Assembly (NCBI GenBank): GCA_019925095.2
Contig: CM034411.1
Location: 4,937,501-5,001,500 of the forward strand
Length of the DNA: 64,000 bases
Source of the DNA: Dendrolimus kikuchii
Lineage: Eukaryota > Arthropoda > Insecta > Lepidoptera > Lasiocampidae
Direction: 5' to 3'
The notes under the pieces are model-generated. The model was given only the letters and a program-made list of their open reading frames with translations, made no database searches and had not been told where the DNA came from. Numbering within the stretch: position 1 is the first letter of the stretch; every line of letters begins with the position of its first letter. Shown piece after piece: positions 23,783 through 32,512 of the stretch. A program made the translations under genes and the position numbers.

Positions 23783-24083
23783 AATAATAGCAGCCCATAA
23801 ACGTCCCTCTGCTGGGCTCGGGCCTCCCATTATAGGGGGAACGGACAGTATACCCGCCACGCTTGTCCAAGGCGGCTTGGCAGGTTTGACACATCAGTTA
23901 CCTCGATATGCAGGTTGCATCACGATGTTTTCCGTCACCGTTTTTAATACGTGGTAATTGTAACAATATGCACATTAGATCAGAAAACTGACTAAGTGGT
24001 GCATGCGTTCCGGCCAGGATCGAACCCGCGCCCTTTGAGCTTAGGACGCGTGCGCTAAGCATTACGCTACCACGACATTTTTA
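23783..24083 (-). mobile_element. SINE-A copy, near full length
   Basis: The body (GCTGGGCTCGGGCCTCCCAT) and head (GGATCGAACCCGCGCC, GCTAAGCATTACGCTACCAC) are present on the minus strand, with a (TAA)-type tail at the left. Confidence 0.85.
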
Positions 24084-24169
24084 GCCTACATCCGTCCACA
24101 TAATTCAAAATAAACTTTTGTATTATTTAAACATAAACCGTAATTAAAAAATACAATTAAAACTTAAAA

Positions 24170-24530
24170 ATAAACAGCCTGAGTTAGAGGCTGGCAACGC
24201 TGCTTCAAAAGCTGAAGCTCTCAAACGGCGCAAATATGGCACCTTAGGAAGGGGTTACATATTTGTGCCGTTTGGAGTTGAAACACTAGGTCCTTGAAAT
24301 TCATCGGCAAAGAGCTTCTTCAAACAGATTTGCAAGAAACTCTTTGATGCCACCCATGATCAGAAGGCTGGCTCATATTTCGCCCAACGAATAAGCTTCG
24401 CCATACAGTGCGGCAATTCAGCCAGCCTTCTGGGCACGCTCCCATCTGGCAGCGATTTGTTACACAGTCTATAATCGCTTATACTATTTAGAACTTAGTT
24501 TATTTTTAGTTTTTAATTGTATTTTTTTTA
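24170..24530 (+). pseudogene. LINE-F C-terminal relic
   Basis: It encodes LEAGNAASKAEALKRRKYGT, GRGYIFVPFGVETLGP, then a stop, KKLFDATHDQKAGSYFAQR and SASLLGT-like text. The stop and changed codons make it a pseudogene. Confidence 0.68.
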
Positions 24531-25689
24531 GACTAAACAATATTATTATCAGTATTGTTTAGGTCCAAATTGGACCGATGTTTAATCATCGGGTCTTATT
24601 GACTCTCTAATTTGTACTCCACGATGTTGGACTAATATCTCATTCTCTGGCAGGCTTAGTTCTGTAGATTTATTTATTTATCTCTTTTTAGTGTCGCTTT
24701 TTCGTTTCATCGAGTATCAAAGCACTACGGTTCTAAAGACGTTTCACTTCAAAAACGCGACTGCAACGCCATCTTGGCTATACCTATTTGTCTATTCCTT
24801 TCCTTTGAATCCTTGGTCTCTCTCTCGAAATTTTTAGTGCAGCCACTTGAAACGCAAGCCTTCAGAAAAGAGGTGCACTTTTAGAAAGCAACAATAGTAT
24901 GGATAGTCACTTGTAATAATTATAGTAGATTGTTATACGAGAGGTGAAAGTGACCTATTTAGGCATGAGATGGTTTAACGTACGAGCGTAGCGAGGGCGA
25001 TAATAGTGCGAGTGCCTAGTAAACTTCTTGAATTCACTGCTAAGAAAACTTAAAAAGCAGCAACTAAAGACTTTAAAATGTTGTAAAAACTATTTATTTT
25101 TGCTTTTTAGTTACTTTTGCATTCGGTTGTGTTTTTTGTTATTAGTTTTTTCCAAAACTACAATCTTCTATCCACGATCGTGTTGTATGAAACATGAGTA
25201 TCAGTCAGTGTAGGCAATCCCGGGCAGGCGTTACATTTGTATGCGTTTATTTTATCGTATATTGACGTTGGGGAGTCAGGAGCTCCCCCCATCATGAGGG
25301 GGGCCAGGAGGGGAGAAGGGGTGATGACGATGACGCCGTGGCTGCGCAGTTGAGGGAGCGAGACAAAAACCAACGAGCATTCCTGTATAGGTAATACTAG
25401 TGTTTGGACCACGGCTCGCCTGTTATTATGACTTATGATGTGCTAATAGGATGTACTGCTCCATGATTTTGGTTACGATTGGGGTTTTTAATGAAGAACC
25501 ATTGATACTGTTAGTAAATGTATGCTGTTAGTAATAATAGATATATGTTATTTGTTTCGTTGTGTGTGTTGCTATAATATATCTTTTACATACATACATA
25601 TGATAAAACTGTAGAGGTCGAATTTCTGTACAATGAAAAAAAATACTAAAAACCGAGTCAGGGGGATGTAAGAAGTGAAATAGAACTAA
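24531..25689. other. Unclassified stretch with two GC-rich patches
   Basis: At 24700-25020 there is CGCCATCTTGGCT and ACGAGCGTAGCGAGGGCG. At 25220-25420 there is a GC-rich patch with CTCCCCCCATCATGAGGGGG, a short inverted repeat. No frame with a known domain was found. Both may be retroelement tails. Confidence 0.4.
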
Positions 25690-25895
25690 TTTAGATATTC
25701 TTCAAAATTTTTGTTTCTCTGTTTGTCTATTTGTACCGGCTAATCTCCGAAACGACTGGACCGATTTAAATGAAATTTTGTATGATGGTAGCTTATATCC
25801 CTGGTCAACATATAGGATACCTTTGATCCCGAAAAATTAAAGAGTTCCCGTGGGATAGTTAAAAAACCGCACCACGCGGACGAAGTCGCGAACCT
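25690..25895 (+). mobile_element. Family C-related repeat
   Basis: CTGTTTGTCTATTTGTACCG, GAAACGACTGGACCGATTTA and CGCGGACGAAGTCGCG follow the family C order, with a more complete terminal hairpin GCGGAC-GAA-GTCGC. Confidence 0.5.
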
Positions 25896-26141
25896 TATGA
25901 AATTAAAAGGAGTTAATTAGGATAGAAATTTTTAAAATAAATTACAAACCCAAGAAAAGTCTGGTGCTGCCAACTATGATTGCAGTGTGTTATGAGTTTA
26001 ATTTTTACTATACGAATGTTATTCATTAATATTACTCTTCTTCCATGTTTTAAACTTCAAAAGTTGGAGAAGGAATGTTACAACACCCAATATATATTTA
26101 CATATAAGCAATATATAGGTATATTTGATTTTAATAAAATT

Positions 26142-26294
26142 CTAATCTAATCCTGTATAATAATGTATCCACTTGAAAATCTCTCTCTCAGATATGTTGG
26201 TGTAGACTCCAGGGTAGTTCCTTCCACAGCCAAATCCAAAAGATGAAAGACCAACTAGTCTCCCTGATGTAACGGCTCCTCCACCACTGTCACC
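26142..26294 (-). CDS. Gene 2 exon 5 (catalytic Ser, C terminus)
   Basis: The exon starts GGTGACAGTGGTGGA (GDSGGG) and continues through GFGCGRNYPGVYTN to a TAG stop. An ATTAAA poly(A)-like signal is 7 nt beyond the stop. Confidence 0.87.
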   Translation of the reverse strand, partial: GDSGGGAVTSGRLVGLSSFGFGCGRNYPGVYTNISEREIFKWIHYYTGLD

Positions 26295-29200
26295 CTGGTA
26301 CAAAACACCTTAATTCACTTGGTAAATAAAATCGATCAAATGCCTGGTAAGACCGGAGGGCGAAGCCTATGCCTCTATGTTGCGGGATGAGGGGGCTGTT
26401 ATATCCCCAACACTATTCCCTAAAAAAACAATAACAACAAGGAAGTTCAGGATGTCTTCATAACTTTGGAACAGAAACTCTGGGACATCAGCACTAACCA
26501 CGAGCGCATCTCTCACCTCCGTTTCGATGACGATATCGTCGTCCTTGCAGAGACACTAGCGGAATTAGCCGACATACTGAACAGCCTACAGGTGGTTAAG
26601 TATCTACTCGTCTGGACGGCTACTACCCCTGGGCTAGAGTATCGTCATAACCTTATACAACCTTGAGTTGTATTTCGGGATTAGTGGCCAGGTACCAGTT
26701 CTCCTTTAGAAAGCGGCAGAACATTGACAGCATCTTTGGTGTTACAAATATCCGTAGGCGATAGTAACCACTTTCCATTAGGTGGACCATCTACCTGTCT
26801 ACCTCTTCACTGTCTGCTAAACACATGCAATAAAAAATGCTAAATGAATACTCCCAATGAGTCCAGTCTCAACATAAATTTGGACAAGACAAAAGTTATG
26901 TTCAACAATGATTGAGGTTGTGCTAGAGTATTTGCCTTGGGCAAAAAATCCAGGGAGGCAGGTACTACTTTAAAGAAAAAGCTAATAGAAGGATCCAGTC
27001 GGCCTGAGCAATTCGATAAATTTCATGAAGTCGTCAACTACTCCACAACACTTGAAGCCGAAAGTCTTCGAGCAGTGCGTCCTACCCGTCATGACATCAG
27101 TGCCGAGATATGGACACTGTCGATGCTACTGGTTTAGATTTAAAATCACTCAAGGGGCTATGAAGCGAACTATGTTGGATGTTTATCTTATGTATAGAAT
27201 CAGAAATGACGATTTCTAGAAACTTATTACAAACGGTTCATTAAAACTAACCGCAATAACCGAAATGGGCATTACATCCAAAGTCGCTATAGTCAAATTG
27301 TTTTCCTCTAAAACTAGGTATACTTTAAATTTAAGGGACCTAATTTCAGGTCGCTATAACTAAAAATTCGTTATAACTCTCTATCCCTCATTTCTTTTAC
27401 CTTCTCCGAATTGTTTGATGTCGGCACAATATGACTTTTCCTGCCATACTCCTTTAATCTGACATAAGTTCTCTGTCACACCATAAATCATCATGTCATC
27501 GTTCATACAGTCCGTGATATCAAAACAATTGAGGTTGTTATAAATAAAATCCATTGTTTGTACTAACCTGACAAGCATCTTGCTCTCTCCCACCAGCGCA
27601 GAACATTCTTGGAGTGAGAGTATTGTTATACCAGGATTGTTTATAACTTTGGCATATGGTCATCGGTACTATTTTTATGTGGATCTGTTGAAGGACTTCA
27701 TTATATTCGCCCTAAAATATATGTAAGTAAATCTGGTAAGTGCGTGTCGGTCTACGCATAGTGAAGGGTTCCGCAGTGGCGACAAATACATTTTATATAG
27801 CTACACGTGTGACGGACGATGGACCTGATGTCAGGTAAAAATGTTACCTAAGATGCAGTTACGCTTATCTAGAAGACACCTGTTCACGCAAGACTTGAGA
27901 ACCACTCCTCAGCGGTTCGTATAGAATACATCGTATAAGTGGAAGCAATTTTGTCCGTTGCTGTAAGTTTAAATTTCTAGCGAGATGTAATTTTGAGTAG
28001 ATTTAAAGAAAAAGGCAAAGTGTTAATTCCTCTATATATATTCAGCAACTGTCTTTATGCATGCCTCATACAATAGGAATAATGCGATCTGAACCAAACA
28101 TATCGGCCCCCAAAAGCCAGGACAAACTTTGAAAGTATCCGATACCTCAAAAAATACTTAACAGATTTTATCCATACCAATTTTCGTTGTATTTTAAATT
28201 AGGGCTCTTGAACTTTTGATCTTAAGCCGATAAGAGACTTCTTATTCATTTCTGTTTTCAAATTGGACGAATATACCAAAGTGATTCATCCATATTATAA
28301 TATACTAGATATTTCGGCAGATGTCCTACCTTGAAAAAAAAAATCTAGAATCCGATTCTAGCATCACCAACCGGATCAAATTGTGAATTTATACTATCCC
28401 CGCCTCACACAAACACTATTTTTTTTACACCTTGGGTTACATTATTGAAGTTTTAATGTGGATAATGTAGCATTCTAATGGTGAAAGAATTTTTGAAATT
28501 GGTGCAGTGCTTTTTGAATTTATACGTTAAAAACACAAAAATACAAATCTTTATAATATTAGTACAGATAATGTTAAATCATTCAATGTCATTAAATACT
28601 TTCGTGTCGGTTCTATACCTTTCATCCAAGTTACATACATACACACATACATACATACATACATACATACATACATACATACTCTGTTGTTCGTGCCTAC
28701 CCCGCAAGGGAACTGGCGTGAAGTTATGTATGTCATCCAAGTTGATTCATTTTAATTGACCATGCAATATTAGCATTAGGTCTTTCAATGATTCATTTAA
28801 GTTTAAAAAATGAAAGTTTTAATTGACATTGTCTATGAAAACAAGAAAGGAGTGGTAGCGCCGCGCCAACTATTATTGTAGAGTGCGTTATGAGTTACGT
28901 TCTTGCAGGGCAATTATCATTCTTTAATATTTTTCTTACATGATAATGGCGAACTTACTTTTTCCTCAGAATACCCCCAACCGCTGACAAAAACATATCT
29001 ACCACAATTTCCTTCACATAGCCTTATAGCTGAAACTAATTTACTGAAATGCAAACTACGATAAAACCTCAAAAGTTGGACATCGTAGTCAAATTCATGC
29101 TGAAGACCATATTGTGGATGAATTATGTGGGATAATATTTTCACTTTTGGTCCTTCAAGTCGACGTTTACTTCCGACTCGTATATAGTTTTCTTTAGTCC

Positions 29201-30979
29201 TATAAAGGTCAACATAGCAGAATTCTTAGTAAAATTAACACGTGTCTAGGTATACTGGAATCCTAAGACATAACATAAGTTCCACTTTATTTTGATACTT
29301 GTCATGTTCGTCATATGAATCTGCGAAAATGACCTCTTTAGGCCCGCTGGTGTTAAGCTTGTGTTTGTCAGTAAAGTGTTTGCGTTGCGAAGTGAAGAAA
29401 AATAAGTAGGAAAGAATAAAAAAAAACAAATTAAAAAAAAGAAAAATAGACAAATTTTAGTTTTTGATTTGTGTTGTATTGTATTATTTAATTCCTTTTT
29501 TATTTTATATCTAATTTTCCAATATTTCATCAAATTTATTATAATTTTCTTATAGTTGTATGAGCCAAATGCGTAACAAGAATTATTTTTTTAGTGGAAA
29601 CTTAGTTGATATGTGTATTAAGTTATGTGCTTTATATTGTAAGAATTATAATTATTGTATGTTTCCCAAATAAATTAAATAAATAAATAAATAAATAAAG
29701 CGTACCCGAAGCTATGAAGTTGCGAAGCGATTTATATCCACCTTCATCATGCGACCACAAAGGAGAAGAACTCATTGGCAGGATCTGTCTTTTCCAATAC
29801 CTATAACATGGGTGTTTTCAAGATCCGTGTTAATAGGCAAGTACCTATTCACATGGATCTTGAAGACACTCAAGTTGTAGCTATTGAATTCGCTGCCTGC
29901 GAAAGGAGAATGCTTTCTCCAGAAGCTTCTGGATAAAGCATTCTGGCGGTCGGTGCTTGCAAGCTCTAATATGAAGCTTGTGTGCAATACCGGCAGCCAG
30001 GAATCCCACATACCCCTTGATAGCCGCCCCTGGGGCATATGTGCAAATTCTCCCAGCGCTAACAAAAAAAGGTAAGCGTAATCCATCTGATATCATATAT
30101 CTCCGCTCTAGACGAAATCACGATCAAACATAACCTGCTAGAAAAAATGAAGTCAATTCTCTAGATGCCATCGAGATTTATTATTAGGGTGATAATAGTG
30201 TTACCAATAATTTGCCATTATGATAATATTTTATATTAATCTTTTTAATCCAAAGGTTGCTTGAAAGAGATTGCTTTAAGCCCGCCCTATGTATTAATTA
30301 GGTACTTTATAGTATTTAAAAATATATATTTTTTTAGTAGAGATTATTATATTATAGAACCCCTAACAATTTCGTAGAAACAATATGCTTAAAACTCTTC
30401 ACGCTGTGATTAACCTGCCATAGTTTATACCTCACTTAGGTAGTGAGTATTTCCAATCACTGACAACTAGTTTAAATATATTATTATTTACTTAATACTG
30501 TAACAATTTTTAATAAACAATGTTATTAATTACCCACAATGAGCTGTAGTCAATGCCCATCTGCAATGAATTAGCACAGCGCCACATATATCCCCATAGT
30601 TCACCTGATAAGGGGCTATTTCTATGTTTGTGTCATGCCCTCCTAAGATTCTGTTATAAATAAAACAATATGAAAAGTAATGAACGTCCTTTTAAGTTTA
30701 TAGCAGCATTACGTCTAATCTCACTTTAATAATATCTGTAAATAATGTCTGTTCGCTTACTTATATAGCAGCTAAACGTCTGATTTAACTTCATAGACTT
30801 CATAAAAATTTAACTTATGGCCACAAAAATCTGGGAAATCTGTGATAAATTTATAATAAACAAATTGAGTTTCGTAAGAAATTTAGTATTCTCAAATATT
30901 TTAAAAACAATTCTTACCCATGAACAATATTTTTGTTGAATTTCATCAGTATCAGAATCAACAAAATGGAAAACAACAT
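26142..30979 (-). CDS. Gene 2: secreted trypsin-like S1A serine protease lacking a conventional propeptide (five exons)
   Basis: The CDS joins 30979-30918, 30650-30534, 29199-28959, 27711-27568 and 26294-26142, giving 717 nt and 238 residues with GT/AG sites and consistent phases (2, 2, 0, 0). Residues 1 to about 21 are a signal sequence (core LFSILLILILM, ending IVHG). ILGG begins directly at residue 22. The triad is His58 (TAHC), Asp99 (DYDVQLL) and Ser191. Asp185 in the S1 pocket predicts trypsin-like specificity. Oddities are GDSGGG instead of GDSGGP, three extra cysteines (in IHCRW and LCEGNCG), and no Lys/Arg at the activation position. It is either constitutively active after signal cleavage, activated by a different protease, or a diverging homologue. 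It lies about 1.4 kb downstream of gene 1 on the same strand. Confidence 0.85.
26340..27220 (+). pseudogene. RTE-like LINE reverse transcriptase relic, split by SINE-B
   Basis: Fragments in order: VRPEGEAYASMLRDEGAVIS, FITLEQKLWDISTNHERISH, LRFDDDIVVLAETLAELAD (FADD-type catalytic box changed to FDDD), NINLDKTKVMFNN, and in another frame STTPQHLKPKVFEQCVLP, AMKRTMLDVYL. Several frameshifts occur. SINE-B occupies 26590-26840. It lies in intron 4 of gene 2, antisense to it. Confidence 0.78.
26590..26840 (+). mobile_element. SINE-B copy, 5'-truncated, inside the RTE relic
   Basis: It runs from CTCGTCTGGACGGCTACTAC to ACATGCAATAAAAAATG. Confidence 0.8.
27568..27711 (-). CDS. Gene 2 exon 4 (FCAGG to DACQ block)
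   Basis: This 144-nt, phase 0/0 exon has an acceptor ATATTTTAG and donor GTTAGT. It encodes [10 protein letters not shown] and QDACQ, closely matching gene 1 exon 4 ([15 protein letters not shown]). Confidence 0.88.
28622..28743 (+). mobile_element. LINE-E stub with (CATA)n at its 5' side and target duplication
   Basis: TCATCCAAGTT at 28622-28632 and 28733-28743 flanks the insert. Its left half is (CATA)n, its right half the last 50 bases of LINE-E plus TATG. The two ends are complementary simple repeats, suggesting an inverted 5' piece. It lies in intron 3 of gene 2. Confidence 0.85.
28959..29199 (-). CDS. Gene 2 exon 3 (catalytic Asp)
   Basis: The exon encodes YIRVGSK, FDYDVQLLRF, LCEGNCGRY and VSGWGYSEEK. 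The donor is GTAAGT. The acceptor CTTTATAG leaves one base to finish the Gly codon, as in gene 1. Two cysteines lie close together in the LCEGNC segment. Confidence 0.87.
29671..29699. repeat. (AAAT)n microsatellite
   Basis: Tandem AAAT units in intron 2 of gene 2, just before a LINE-J fragment. It may be the tail of another retroelement. Confidence 0.9.
29700..30110 (+). pseudogene. LINE-J C-terminal relic with repeat K inside
   Basis: NSLAGSVFSNTYNMGVFKIR matches the C-terminal tail at 49250-49350 (WNSLTSSIFPEEYNLGIFKS). Repeat K (about 29840-30070) separates it from the final GKRNPSD-like text. It lies in intron 2 of gene 2, antisense. Confidence 0.6.
30250..30315 (+). mobile_element. CR1-like LINE-D tail fragment
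   Basis: CAAAGGTTGCTTGAAAGAGA and TTGCTTTAAGCCCGCCCTAT follow the LINE-D tail pattern. It is short and diverged. Confidence 0.45.
30534..30650 (-). CDS. Gene 2 exon 2 (mature N terminus, catalytic His)
   Basis: The acceptor TTATAACAG is followed by codons for ILGGHD, and the exon runs to TTAHCG with donor GTAATT. The intron falls exactly at the pro/mature boundary, unlike gene 1, where the propeptide is in the same exon. Confidence 0.85.
30918..30979 (-). CDS. Gene 2 exon 1 (signal peptide)
   Basis: The ATG at 30979 starts a 20-codon hydrophobic leader ending in phase 2 at CATGG|GTAAGA, an excellent donor. The next 267 nt contain no other exon that would fit phase 2/2 without a stop, so it should join exon 2 directly. 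Confidence 0.72.
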
Positions 30980-31299
30980 TATTTAGAATTTTAAGAAAGT
31001 GTACTTTGTTTTATTCATATAGGTTCACTACCAATTTTATTTGCACTAAATTGTAATGTGATAGATACAACAATATTTGAGAAACATGACAAATGGAGTA
31101 CCTAATTATTCTATAGGTAGGTAGTAGGTAAATAAGTACCATATTCAATTATATATTTTATGGAGTAATTTTATGATGCATCAAAAAATATTGTAGTGAT
31201 AGCATAATATCATTTAATTTTGAAATTTATTCGATAGCACAACAAGGAAATTGTTTTGTATCGTGTTGTCTTATTTTGTATTGTAGTTATGTATGTATA

Positions 31300-31488
31300 T
31301 GTGGTCAAGAGAATGCTGCCATAACCACCTTGAGTTCTGTTTCGGCTTTAGTGGCCAGGTTCTAGTCTCCCTTTAGAGAGCGAAAGCATATGGGTAGCAT
31401 CTTTGATGTTTCAAATGTCCGTAGACGACTGTAACCGCTTTCCATCTGGTAAGCTGTCTACCTGTCTGCTGTACTCCAGCTATATTTT
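31300..31488 (+). mobile_element. SINE-B copy, truncated and diverged
   Basis: It runs from GAATGCTGCCATAACCACCT to CTGCTGTACTCCAGC. The A-tail is degraded. Confidence 0.75.
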
Positions 31489-31691
31489 TTTCATAAATTT
31501 GTGGTGGACCAAGACTTTTATATGAGTGCTAAATTTTATAACTCTAGTGGTAGTAATATAGCCGTGGTTTCTTTTACTCTAAAGTAAAGGAAACCACAGC
31601 TTCAGTCCAGTATATGTTTGAATATCACAGCCTACTACATCAAATACTACTACCACTAGAGATCTAAATTACACCTTGGCAATCACACATA

Positions 31692-31845
31692 CTTACTTAC
31701 TGACTCCGTTGGCTCAGCGACCCAAAGTGGGTCTTGGCCTCCGAAACGAGAGCATGCCACTTTTCTCGGTCCTGTGCGGTTTCTTGCCAATTACTTACTC
31801 TTAGCTCCGACAGGTCAGCCTCTACTCTGTCCTTCCAGCGATATT
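31692..31845 (-). pseudogene. LINE-H C-terminal fragment with (TAAG)n-like tail
   Basis: On the minus strand: RWKDRVEADLSELRVSNWQE, REKWHALVSEAKTHFGSL, SQRSQ-stop and then a short TAAGTAAG tail. This is the end of another non-LTR ORF2, in the spacer between the two protease genes. Confidence 0.7.
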
Positions 31846-32350
31846 TAATCACACATAAATATAAGAATAATTACATAATAATACTAGGAAATAACAATCA
31901 CCTAATATAAATATTAAGATGTCTTTAGAAAGAAAGAAAATAGGTTTATTTCTAGGACGAACATACATAGTTAAAAGGAGCATGTTTAAAGTAACAAAAT
32001 GAAAATAAATAAATGAAAAACAATTACAGATTATAAACATATTTTAATGTAAGTCCTAAAACTTGGATCAAGCTTATTATTGTTGGTCTGTTAAAACAAC
32101 GCTGATCTTCCGATTGAGCCTAGAGACTGAGAAACTTCTTGAGTTTGACTCCAAACCTTAACTGACTGCAAGTTTCTTATTAAAGTAGGATTTTTTGAAG
32201 CAGCCTATTTAAAACTACCTCTAAAACAGGCTGAACTACTGCTTCTAGAAGTTTATTTTTGTTTTGTTTATTTTATTTCAAGCACAAATACGGACTACCA
32301 AACACACATCGCCAGACGTATATAATAAAACTACCAAGGTCCAAAAACAG
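31846..32350. other. Intergenic spacer upstream of gene 2, downstream of gene 1
   Basis: AT-rich, with no recognised feature besides the gene 1 poly(A) signal at its right end. Confidence 0.4.
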
Positions 32351-32356
32351 TTTATT
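32351..32356 (-). terminator. Poly(A) signal of gene 1
   Basis: A canonical AATAAA on the minus strand directly follows the TAA stop, implying a very short 3' UTR. Confidence 0.55.
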
Positions 32357-32512
32357 TTACTCAAGCATTAACTTGGTCACCTGCTCGATCCAGCTCCTTA
32401 CTTTAGTCACTTTGCTGTACACCCCGTACGAGCCTGGAGTAGCACAACCATATCCGAAGGAAACCATTCCAAGAAGACGGTCGTACGCCACCGCTGGACC
32501 TCCGGAGTCACC
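32357..32512 (-). CDS. Gene 1 exon 5 (catalytic Ser, C terminus)
   Basis: The exon starts GGTGACTCC (GDS), carries GDSGGPAV and YGVYSKV and ends LMLE-stop. The acceptor AATAAAG has only a weak pyrimidine tract but keeps phase 0. Confidence 0.9.
   Translation of the reverse strand, partial: GDSGGPAVAYDRLLGMVSFGYGCATPGSYGVYSKVTKVRSWIEQVTKLMLE

Noticed and set aside
28633..28681. CRISPR-like array
   Set aside because: The CATA repeats have no spacers; it is a retroelement-associated microsatellite in a eukaryotic genome.
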